7,846 bases of DNA from an uncultured Ignavibacteriota bacterium (lineage in GTDB: Bacteria > Bacteroidota > Ignavibacteria > UBA10030 > UBA8401): NCBI GenBank assembly GCA_903907305.1, contig CAIVNT010000068.1, forward strand, positions 1 through 7,846. Direction: 5' to 3'. The position numbers were made by a program, and so were the translations under genes. Every line of letters begins with the position of its first letter. Within the stretch, counting starts at the first letter, position 1. Shown here one piece after another: positions 1 through 6,564 of this stretch. The notes beneath the pieces were generated by a model. That model saw only the letters and a program-made list of their open reading frames with translations, had not been told where the DNA came from and ran no database searches.

Positions 1-2
1 CC

Positions 3-32
3 GACCATTTGTTAGAGATTGTCCAAAAATAA
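3..32 (+). CDS. possible 3' end of an upstream gene (partial)
   Basis: Frame 3 reads the nine residues DHLLEIVQK and then a TAA stop at 30-32. The peptide has the look of an amphipathic C-terminal helix. A strong plus-strand terminator begins 36 bases downstream, which is where the end of a transcription unit would be expected. Only nine codons are present, so no function can be given. Frame 2 is also open here, so the reading frame of the upstream gene is not certain. Confidence 0.35.
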   Translation, partial: DHLLEIVQK

Positions 33-61
33 TGATGTCTGATCCAATTATTTCTCTAACA
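10..61. repeat. 9-bp perfect inverted repeat
   Basis: TGTTAGAGA at 10-18 is exactly complementary to TCTCTAACA at 53-61. A nested 7-bp pairing, AAATAAT (27-33) with ATTATTT (47-53), competes with it for base 53. It lies around the presumed stop of the upstream gene and just before the terminator at 68-114. It has no U-tract of its own. It could be a 3'-end RNA structure or an operator, or it could be chance in AT-rich DNA. Confidence 0.3.
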
Positions 62-67
62 TACCAT

Positions 68-114
68 ACCGAATTTCACTCAAGTATTGGAGAGGAATTC
101 GGTTTTTTCTTTTT
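68..114 (+). terminator. intrinsic (Rho-independent) terminator
   Basis: ACCGAATT (68-75) pairs perfectly with AATTCGGT (96-103). The stem continues inward through a T-G wobble (76/95), C-G (77/94), one A-A mismatch (78/93) and CTC/GAG (79-81/90-92), closing on an 8-base loop (82-89). It is followed directly by TTTTTCTTTTT (104-114). This is a textbook hairpin plus U-tract. It would end transcription from the gene to the left, so the next gene (start 160) probably has its own promoter between about 104 and 150, although no convincing promoter motif is visible there. Confidence 0.8.
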
Positions 115-159
115 AGTCCGCTTGTTGATCGATTTGTTGAGCGGGATCTTTGAGGATAT

Positions 160-1215
160 ATGAAAACACGTTCTGCTGTTCTTGTATTAATGCTTCTACC
201 GGTATTGTCGTTTTCCCAAACGTTCGGGAAATACTCCGGTGAGTTCATGTCCATCGGTGTCGGAGGGAGAGCGCTTGGTGTTGGGAGCGCGTATGCGGCA
301 TTGGCGAACGATGTGATGGCCGGATATTGGAATCCTGCAGGACTTGCCCGCATTGAATATCCGCAGATTGCGATCTCGCATGATGAACGATTCGGCAATC
401 TGATCAACTACGATTTTGCCTCAGTGGCATTTCCTTCCGGTGCAAACACCATCAATCCCGAAACTCAGGAAAAAGAATATCGCGCGGAATCATTCGGTGT
501 CAGTTTCATCCGCCTCGGGGTGGATGGTATTCCCGATACGCGTGCGGCGTGGGCGGACAGCAATGGGAACAGAGTATATGACGAAGCGATGCGTCCGGAC
601 TACAGTGCGATAACATATTTCAATTGGACCGATTGGGTCATCTACGGAACGTATGCAAAGCAGTACTCGGAGGATCTGTTCATCGGTGCGAACGTGAAAC
701 TGATCCGCCATAATGCGGGGGAATTCCACGGGACCGGGATCGGTTTTGATCTCGGTATGCAATATATGGTAACAAACAGTTTCGTGCTCGGCGCGAACCT
801 GCAGGATGCAACAACGACACTCGTCTCCTGGAATACCGGAACAAACGAATTGATCGCCCCCACGCTGAAACTCGGCGCAGCGTTTATGTTTGATATCTTT
901 GACGGGAAACTGACGCCTGTATTGGGAACCGATGTTCGTTTTGAGAACCGCCGTTTTTCTGCTGTTGCAAATCTCGGTCCCGTCAGTTTCGATCCTCAGG
1001 CAGGGATAGAATTTGATTACAAGAATCTTATCGCAGTCCGCGCAGGATATAATGACATTGGGAATCTGACGATCGGAGCAGGGATCCATCTCCGCAAACT
1101 CGATGTGGATTATGCCTTTGCAAAATTCAATGCCGCAGATCAACTCGGCAACACTCACCGAATCTCTCTTCGTCTTACCTTACAGGAAGATCACTACCGT
1201 CGTGGAGCGGAATAA
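160..1215 (+). CDS. PorV/PorQ family outer-membrane beta-barrel protein
   Basis: This 351-residue protein is a member of the PorV/PorQ family of FadL-like outer-membrane barrels, some of whose members act in type IX secretion (T9SS). It starts with a signal peptide of about 20 residues (cleavage probably near SFSQ/T). The family signature follows: GEFMSIGVGGRALGVGSAYA (27-46), then YWNPAGL (56-62, key residues N58, P59, G61). The rest alternates polar and hydrophobic residues in strand-length runs, ending with a strand-like HRISLRLTL before a short charged tail. Residues 133-142 (DSNGNRVYDE) resemble a calcium-binding loop. TGAGGA at 151-156 is a plausible but closely spaced Shine-Dalgarno for the ATG at 160, and this start gives a clean signal peptide. 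The length is normal for the family. Whether it serves T9SS is unknown, because no other T9SS gene or cargo is in the window. It may be co-transcribed with the downstream lipoprotein gene. Confidence 0.85.
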   Translation: MKTRSAVLVLMLLPVLSFSQTFGKYSGEFMSIGVGGRALGVGSAYAALANDVMAGYWNPAGLARIEYPQIAISHDERFGNLINYDFASVAFPSGANTINPETQEKEYRAESFGVSFIRLGVDGIPDTRAAWADSNGNRVYDEAMRPDYSAITYFNWTDWVIYGTYAKQYSEDLFIGANVKLIRHNAGEFHGTGIGFDLGMQYMVTNSFVLGANLQDATTTLVSWNTGTNELIAPTLKLGAAFMFDIFDGKLTPVLGTDVRFENRRFSAVANLGPVSFDPQAGIEFDYKNLIAVRAGYNDIGNLTIGAGIHLRKLDVDYAFAKFNAADQLGNTHRISLRLTLQEDHYRRGAE

Positions 1216-1258
1216 TCCCTCTGCCGTTCCGCACGGTATCACAGGCATTATTCCCGTT

Positions 1259-1867
1259 GTGATTCGATCAGCACAGCGGGGTAGTTTTTCGTTAACAACT
1301 GTCCATCCACTGAGATACTTCAGCGCGTTTATTCTTGCGGTAGGTATTCTCTTCCTTTCATCGTGTTCTTCCTCTCTTCCGGCTTCAAAACGGAAAGCTC
1401 CTGTTGTTAAGAAAACTCCTCCGGTAACCATCACCGTAGCAACACAGCTGCTCCCCGAAGGATGGGCGGATATTACTGCGCGCGCGAAACAGCCGCAGAT
1501 ACTGCAGTGGATCGTCAACCGTAATTATTCCGCAACAATGGTGCTGAAGGCATTGCACACTGATTCCGTTACGTTCGGAGAACTGTCGAAAGAAGAGATG
1601 AATGTTGTTGCTGAGATATCGCTGCGCGGAAAGGTCCCGCAAAATGATGCAGATTTTCGCGTGACGAGAGTGCCGACGGTGACCGATACGAAAAGGAAAT
1701 TCTCGTCGTATGCATATTCGGAACGGGGATTGCTCCGGCGCGTGGTGGTCTTCAGGAAACAGAACAGATTCATGGAACTGGAATTGCTACAGGAACAATC
1801 AGGAACGCAGTTCGATGAAATGTCGAATGATCTTTTGCAATTTGCGGGGATGTTGTACGACCGGTGA
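1259..1867 (+). CDS. putative lipoprotein of unknown function
   Basis: The reading frame is clear but the start is not. From the GTG at 1259 the protein has 202 residues, with a hydrophobic segment (about 21-34) followed by the lipobox LSSC, placing the lipidated cysteine at residue 36 (codon 1364-1366). This predicts a membrane-anchored lipoprotein. A lysine/proline-rich linker (about 41-56) follows, then LPEGW (65-69) and a soluble domain ending in a helix-like segment, FDEMSNDLLQFAGMLYDR. The order of strands and the final helix recall small PsbP/Mog1/DcrB-like alpha/beta domains, but that is a weak resemblance and no function is assigned. Other starts are GTG 1202 (14-bp overlap with the preceding gene, AGGAAG 12 bases upstream), CTG 1310 (an ideal 18-residue lipoprotein signal) and ATG 1103 (113-bp overlap, unlikely). 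It probably shares a transcript with the PorV/PorQ-type gene. Confidence 0.65.
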   Translation: MIRSAQRGSFSLTTVHPLRYFSAFILAVGILFLSSCSSSLPASKRKAPVVKKTPPVTITVATQLLPEGWADITARAKQPQILQWIVNRNYSATMVLKALHTDSVTFGELSKEEMNVVAEISLRGKVPQNDADFRVTRVPTVTDTKRKFSSYAYSERGLLRRVVVFRKQNRFMELELLQEQSGTQFDEMSNDLLQFAGMLYDR

Positions 1868-1886
1868 CCGGATCGATTATTTTGTC
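1858..1886 (+). terminator. possible weak terminator after the lipoprotein gene
   Basis: CGACCGG (1858-1864) can pair with CCGG and TCG (1868-1871, 1873-1875), with A1872 bulged and a 3-base loop that includes part of the TGA stop. The T-rich run ATTATTTTGTC follows (1876-1886). The stem is short, and it sits in the 9-bp gap between convergent genes. It could help stop plus-strand transcripts from running into the cyclase gene. Confidence 0.3.
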
Positions 1887-4081
1887 TTCAGTTCGAAGAC
1901 ACCGTTCCAATCTTTCGGCGGTGCTTTTTTCAGATACGCTTGCGAACGGAGAAGATAGAGCTGCGACGGTCCGTCATCCGCATTAATCTTCAGTGCAAAC
2001 ATGAATTCATCGATCGCTTTCTTGAACTTTCGGTCGCGATAGAACATCAATCCAAGTTTATAGATCTCAAGCAGTTCTTTCATCTCCTCCGAAACACTTG
2101 AAATTTCACCCACCAGCTCAAAGACACGGATCGGTTTTGTCTTTCCTTTTACGATCAGATAATCCAATTCCCGGCAGAGAAGTTCATCCTTCACAAGTTC
2201 CATCGTCCGTTCGCTGATCATGATATTTGTGCCGTAGGCTTTGTTTGCACCTTCCATCCGTGAACCGAGGTTCACTGCATCACCGATGACGGTGTAATCG
2301 AACCGGCTCGAACCGCCGACGTTCCCCACCACCATAAAGTCGGTATTCAATCCCATTCGGACGACCAGTCTCGGTTTTCCTTCTTTTTCCCATCGAGCGG
2401 TGATCTCCGCTATTTTCATCTGCATCTGCAGGGCTGCCCGGCATGCATTCATGGCATTGTTCGGCAGGGACATCGGCGCCCCCCAGACAGCCATGACCGC
2501 GTCTCCCACATATTTATCAAGCGTCCCGTCGTACTTCAGGATAATGTCCGTCATCCCGCTGAGATATTCATTCAGAATACCGACCAGATCAACGGCATCA
2601 AGTTTCTCGGAAAAGTTCGTGAAAGATGCGATATCGGAGAAGAAAACGGTCAGTTCCTTCTTCTCGCCGCCGAGACGGAGTTTCTCCGGGTGTGCGATCA
2701 GTTCGTTCACTACATTCGGATTCAGATATTGACTGAACATTCCTTTGATCATCGTCTTTTGTTTCCGTTCCGTCAGATACTGATAGACTGCGCTGCCGGT
2801 ATAGTTCAGCACAACTGCTGCGATCAGCGGAACGATAGGGAGGATCTTATTATACGACGCGAATACAGTGTAATAGAGAGTGATGATCCCATAGATCATC
2901 CCCCCTGAGATGACGACAGCGAGAATCTCATATGCGAAATCATATCTCGACTTAATCGACTTCATCCACGTAACACCCGCAAACGTGATGATCGAAAGGA
3001 TAAAGATCAACAACGAATCATAGACGGCCGGGAGTTTGGAGAGAAAATTCTGATGGATGAGCGTCTGCAAAGCGTTCGCGTGAAGCTCCACGCCGTACAT
3101 CAGATTTTTGTCTTCGGCATTCGATCCGGAGACAGAAACATTGAAGAGGTCTTTGGACTCGGAAAAGTACGGACCGATCAGAACGATCTTATTTCGGAAT
3201 GTTCCGTCGTGCAGCAGGCCGAAATTCGGATCGTCAAAGACATTGATGGAGGTGTGCAATTCGCGTTCTTCGATCGTTTGAAAATCGGAATCATCGAGCA
3301 CATTCACAATGTCGTAATCTTTGAAAGTCTTCCCGGCATAGCCGTGATAATTGATGAGCATCGATACATCATCGAATTTCGGGATGAGCATATTGCCGAC
3401 GATAAAATCATCATCCGTATCGACGGCATGGGAAGTGGACGGAAGACCGATCGTCTTGCTGAGGACGGCGAATGCAAACGAAGGAATATACCGCTCCTGA
3501 TTCGGCATTTTCGCGAACGGCATATAGCGGCGGTAGATACCGTCCACATCGTTCGGCACGTACACGCTGCCGACGGAACTATCCGCGGAATAGAAGATGG
3601 AATGAAAATTCTCATCCGCGTGCGCAATGGTTGCTTCTTCCTCCAGCAGATCCGTTTTCCCCGCAACGACGACATTTTTGTATTGCCGGATAACGTTATA
3701 GAGTTCGTCGTCATGATGCGGTCCCCGGATATCGGGCTGCTCAAAAGTAAGATCGATGCCGATGGCGCGCGCACCGGCTCTGTTCAGATTGCGCACAGCG
3801 CGTGCATAATAACTTCGCGGGAACGGGAAACGCTCCGGCACCGTCGTTTCGGATTTGTCCGAAATGGAGATGATCACGACTTCAAGGGAGTCTTTGGGAT
3901 ACGGAAGCGGTCCGCGCCGTTCGAATGCTTTATCGATGAAAGTGAGGGATGATCGTTCAAAGAATCCGAAATTGAAAAACGGATCCTGCACGAACAGGAC
4001 CACGATGAACGCGATTCCCGCGCTGACGGCAATGCGATTGATCCAGTTCTGAAACGGACGGTCGGATGTTGAAGCGTTCAT
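1877..4081 (-). CDS. CHASE2-domain class III adenylate cyclase
   Basis: This 734-residue inner-membrane sensor probably makes cAMP from ATP. One N-terminal membrane segment (about 15-31) leads into a periplasmic CHASE2 sensor domain (about 40-345) with typical features: a PFPRSYYARAV segment (87-97), GARAIGIDLTFEQP (103-116), VLIGPYFSESKDLF (300-313) and GVELHANALQTLI (330-342). Three membrane segments follow (about 352-374, 386-408, 413-436). The class III cyclase domain spans about 471-655. Metal-binding D483 (FSDIASF) and D527 (GDAVMAVWG), substrate lysine K523 (TLDKY), threonine T597 in DYTVIGD, and transition-state residues N604 and R608 (AVNLGSR) are all present. The Lys/Thr pair is the class IIIb adenylate cyclase pattern. 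The C-terminus (about 665-718) looks like a TPR-type helical hairpin. The ATG lies one base after the stop of the barrel gene and has no visible Shine-Dalgarno, so translational coupling is likely. The ligand of the CHASE2 domain is unknown. Confidence 0.92.
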   Translation of the reverse strand: MNASTSDRPFQNWINRIAVSAGIAFIVVLFVQDPFFNFGFFERSSLTFIDKAFERRGPLPYPKDSLEVVIISISDKSETTVPERFPFPRSYYARAVRNLNRAGARAIGIDLTFEQPDIRGPHHDDELYNVIRQYKNVVVAGKTDLLEEEATIAHADENFHSIFYSADSSVGSVYVPNDVDGIYRRYMPFAKMPNQERYIPSFAFAVLSKTIGLPSTSHAVDTDDDFIVGNMLIPKFDDVSMLINYHGYAGKTFKDYDIVNVLDDSDFQTIEERELHTSINVFDDPNFGLLHDGTFRNKIVLIGPYFSESKDLFNVSVSGSNAEDKNLMYGVELHANALQTLIHQNFLSKLPAVYDSLLIFILSIITFAGVTWMKSIKSRYDFAYEILAVVISGGMIYGIITLYYTVFASYNKILPIVPLIAAVVLNYTGSAVYQYLTERKQKTMIKGMFSQYLNPNVVNELIAHPEKLRLGGEKKELTVFFSDIASFTNFSEKLDAVDLVGILNEYLSGMTDIILKYDGTLDKYVGDAVMAVWGAPMSLPNNAMNACRAALQMQMKIAEITARWEKEGKPRLVVRMGLNTDFMVVGNVGGSSRFDYTVIGDAVNLGSRMEGANKAYGTNIMISERTMELVKDELLCRELDYLIVKGKTKPIRVFELVGEISSVSEEMKELLEIYKLGLMFYRDRKFKKAIDEFMFALKINADDGPSQLYLLRSQAYLKKAPPKDWNGVFELKTK

Positions 4082-4082
4082 G

Positions 4083-6464
4083 TTAGAAATCTATCCGGTA
4101 CAGCAGACTGATGAATGAATCGTTCCTGCTTGTTGCTGTGGAAGTGATCATCGACGAAGAGTTTGCGATGAACTGGAGCTGCAGTACGGCGGTCTGATGC
4201 TGTGTGATGGAACACTGAAGACTGGTCTCGAACAACGTCCGTGCAATATCTCCGAATGTCGGAGCGAATGTTCCGTTCAGACGAAGGAGCTCTTCGTAGA
4301 TTTTGTATCGCCCGCTCACGGAGACGGTCTGATACGACAGCGTTGTATTCGAACGGATATTACCGGCACCCACCTGCGGATATTCCAGTGTGCTGAACGA
4401 AAGACCGACAGTGCTCTCCAGTTTCGGTGAGTGGACAGTGCTTCCGAGCAGGATCAGGTTAACAGTCGAGATATCCTGCTGTTTGAATGTATTATCCTTT
4501 TTATTCGAAACATCGATGTTTAATGATGCGGTATGTCTTCCCCAATAACTGAAATCGTACGATGTTTGGAAGAAATAGCGGTTCGTTCTGTCATTTAGAG
4601 CACGCAATGCAATTTGCAAAGCGATCTGTTTATCTACAGGATTGTCAAAGAGACCAGTGGTATCGGAGGAAATTGGATTGATATTCGTGTTCAATCCATA
4701 GCCGATGGTGACATTGGGAAAATCCTTTGAAGGATAATACGATACGGCAGTGTTGATCGTCGTATAATTCGTCGTTGTGATCTCACTGGCCGCAGTGTTG
4801 TTTGAGAGCCGTTCATAACTTCCGGTCAGGAATAACCGGTTGTCGAGCAGGCGCAGACGGTCGACAATGTTGAATCCTTTGATATCTTTCCGGAGCGATG
4901 TGGCGCTTGCGGAGGTATAATCTTTCCCGTGAAAGAGATACGATCCTTTCAGAAAGTTCCCGAAATAATTGAAAGAGAGACCCGATTCATATACTACCGA
5001 TGTTCCTCCCACAGGATTGATCGGAACGAGATTCTCGTTCGGTGTGATGAACAGTTTCAGTATCGGAAGGAATTTTTTCAACTGATCTCCGTCGCTGGAG
5101 GAGAACGTTTTGCGCGCGATCGCTGCATCGATGCTATCTTTGTTGAATTCGGCAGCGGAGATGTCCACATTATTCAGGCTGACCGCAGCCTGCGTGGTCC
5201 ATTCGATCCTCCGGTCATCGAACGCCAGCAGCAGATCGGTTCCAAAGACTGCATTCTCCTGCGGTTTCACAGTAACAGCCTGGCGTGCATCGAATTGATC
5301 CTTCGCTTTCATGTAAGTAAAGCCCCATTGGAATTTTTCTCCCTTTCCAAAACTCGGACGGACGATCAGCATCTTCCGTCTTAGCGTAGAGGGAGCACCG
5401 TTATAATCAACACGGCGGAGCAGTTCACCATCGGCAACATTCAAATTGAATCCGCCGAGAAGGACATCAAAAGTAAAACCGCGGACTCTTCGTCCGTCCA
5501 TAATGGTATATGGAAATTTCGGATATGCATCTCCGAGTCCTAGCTTTACATATCGTGCATCCAATCCAAGATAATAACGGTTCTGAGGCTGGTTCGAACT
5601 TTTTTCTTCGGAGGTGAGTGTCAGTTGTGCGTTGGCGCGGAGGAATTTTGCATACACTCCATAACCGCGTGCATCCAATCTATTATATGTTTTGCTGTTT
5701 CCTTTAATGTTCTCGCTGCGTGTCTCTGCCTGTGCGTTCCCGTTCCCCTGAAATGCGCTCTCGATCTCTTCCGCCTGCAGTGTCGTAAGAACGGTGAAAC
5801 TTCTTTGTATGGAAGAGATTCCTTTCCCGTTCGCATCAAATGTCTCTACGGAGAGTGATGCACTTCCGTTGAATGCGGAGGATGGTATAGCGTCGGGTGG
5901 AATAATCAGCAGATCGTCATACAGTACCATGCTTCCGGAAAGATCGATTCCATTCAGCATGACCTTCGTTTTGGATTTGTCAATAGATGTGTCTGCGTAA
6001 ATGAACGAGAGGGAGATATATGTTTCTCCTTCTTTCACCTGTTCACCCTCGTCCGGACTGAGAATGATCACTTCCGATGGAGGGGGGGTCGGTTCCACGG
6101 TGATCCGAGAAGGATTCACATTCGGATTATCGAACGGAAACGATTCGATTGCGCCGGAATGTGAATTTGCTACGATGTAGAATTCGATGAATGGGACGGT
6201 CACTTCGGTTGCGGCGATCTCCGTCACGGCAGAATCGCGCATGATCTGCATTTCCTGCGAGCGGTATTCCGACTGTCCGAACTGGCGGTAGTATACGGTG
6301 ACGCGGGAAAGTTCGGACGATTGCTGAAGTTCTACCGACAGGGAGAACGGTCTTCGTTCCGCAGCAGTCAGCGGACGAACACCTTTAAGAAAGATATTGA
6401 TCTGCGCCGTGATTGGCAGTGTGATACAAAAACACAACAACAGCGCGCGCGAGATAGGATTCAT
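4083..6464 (-). CDS. outer-membrane beta-barrel protein with N-terminal Ig-like domains
   Basis: From the ATG at 6464 this is a 793-residue exported protein. The signal peptide is MNPISRALLLCFCITLPITA, followed by Q21. Residues about 25-124 form a beta-rich, Ig/Fn3-like module (VTVYYRQ, then IEFYIVA and an NP-rich end). A proline linker (PTPPP, about 125-129) leads to a second beta domain (about 131-226), then a polar linker. From about 267 to the end, amphipathic strands rich in Tyr, Phe, Asn and Ser alternate with loops, and the last residues LLYRIDF end in phenylalanine, the usual signal for barrel assembly by BamA. A GLGDAYPKF...RRVRGF segment (309-330) stands out near the start of the barrel. 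I do not recognise a named family. A TTG start at 6506 would add 14 residues but lies inside a hairpin loop and spoils the signal peptide. No clear Shine-Dalgarno is seen. The gene sits between the FecR-domain gene and the cyclase gene, one base before the latter. Confidence 0.82.
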   Translation of the reverse strand: MNPISRALLLCFCITLPITAQINIFLKGVRPLTAAERRPFSLSVELQQSSELSRVTVYYRQFGQSEYRSQEMQIMRDSAVTEIAATEVTVPFIEFYIVANSHSGAIESFPFDNPNVNPSRITVEPTPPPSEVIILSPDEGEQVKEGETYISLSFIYADTSIDKSKTKVMLNGIDLSGSMVLYDDLLIIPPDAIPSSAFNGSASLSVETFDANGKGISSIQRSFTVLTTLQAEEIESAFQGNGNAQAETRSENIKGNSKTYNRLDARGYGVYAKFLRANAQLTLTSEEKSSNQPQNRYYLGLDARYVKLGLGDAYPKFPYTIMDGRRVRGFTFDVLLGGFNLNVADGELLRRVDYNGAPSTLRRKMLIVRPSFGKGEKFQWGFTYMKAKDQFDARQAVTVKPQENAVFGTDLLLAFDDRRIEWTTQAAVSLNNVDISAAEFNKDSIDAAIARKTFSSSDGDQLKKFLPILKLFITPNENLVPINPVGGTSVVYESGLSFNYFGNFLKGSYLFHGKDYTSASATSLRKDIKGFNIVDRLRLLDNRLFLTGSYERLSNNTAASEITTTNYTTINTAVSYYPSKDFPNVTIGYGLNTNINPISSDTTGLFDNPVDKQIALQIALRALNDRTNRYFFQTSYDFSYWGRHTASLNIDVSNKKDNTFKQQDISTVNLILLGSTVHSPKLESTVGLSFSTLEYPQVGAGNIRSNTTLSYQTVSVSGRYKIYEELLRLNGTFAPTFGDIARTLFETSLQCSITQHQTAVLQLQFIANSSSMITSTATSRNDSFISLLYRIDF

Positions 6465-6478
6465 TCGGAATGTTGGTT

Positions 6479-6529
6479 GAAAAAGAGAACGCCTGCAATC
6501 TATCAAAACTGGGATAGAGTTGCAAGCGT
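6479..6529 (-). terminator. intercistronic hairpin with U-rich tail (terminator or attenuator)
   Basis: On the minus strand, ACGCTTGCAA then (C)TCTATC (6529-6513) pairs with GATAGATTGCAGGCGT (6504-6489). This gives 16 base pairs, with one G-T wobble and one bulged C, closed by an 8-base loop (6512-6505). TCTCTTTTTC follows (6488-6479). The hairpin starts 35 bases after the FecR-domain stop and its tail ends 14 bases before the barrel ATG. It may terminate part of the transcripts, or act as an mRNA processing or stability element that sets different levels for the two genes. The U-run starts four bases after the stem, so termination may be incomplete. Confidence 0.55.
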
Positions 6530-6564
6530 CCGGTTTCTACTCTGCACGACGATGGCGCAGCAAA

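Noticed and set aside
125..152. Bacteroidota-type promoter (TTG, 17 bases, GATCTTTG)
   Set aside because: The spacing is right and the last element matches the TAnnTTTG consensus apart from its first base, but transcription would start at or beyond the ATG at 160, leaving no leader and no ribosome-binding site.
32..163. Small plus-strand frame (ATG at 32 or 35) ending in a TGA that overlaps the ATG at 160 as ATGA
   Set aside because: The ATGA overlap is tempting, but the frame runs straight through the strong terminator at 68-114, whose stem and U-tract explain the Phe-rich stretch. Chance openness over about 53 codons is not improbable.
490..1158. 222-codon minus-strand open frame opposite the PorV/PorQ-type gene
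   Set aside because: The translation is unusually rich in cysteine and has no recognisable motif, while the plus strand encodes a clear family member. Shadow frame.
1103..1258. ATG start at 1103 for the lipoprotein
   Set aside because: It would overlap the preceding gene by 113 bases and place the lipobox cysteine at residue 88, far from any functional lipoprotein signal.
1883..1901. 7-bp hairpin TGTCTTC/GAAGACA in the last codons of the cyclase gene
   Set aside because: It lies within the coding sequence and is not followed by a U-tract on either strand, so it is not called as a terminator.
3053..3952. 299-codon open frame on the plus strand opposite the CHASE2 domain
   Set aside because: It lies wholly antisense to a clearly recognisable protein, and its translation is rich in Arg, Ile, Asp and His with no domain or signal. 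It is a codon-bias shadow.
6465..6506. TTG start at 6506 giving an 807-residue barrel protein
   Set aside because: The codon is within the hairpin at 6479-6529, has no Shine-Dalgarno, and adds an N-region with charged and polar residues before an otherwise ideal signal peptide starting at the ATG at 6464.
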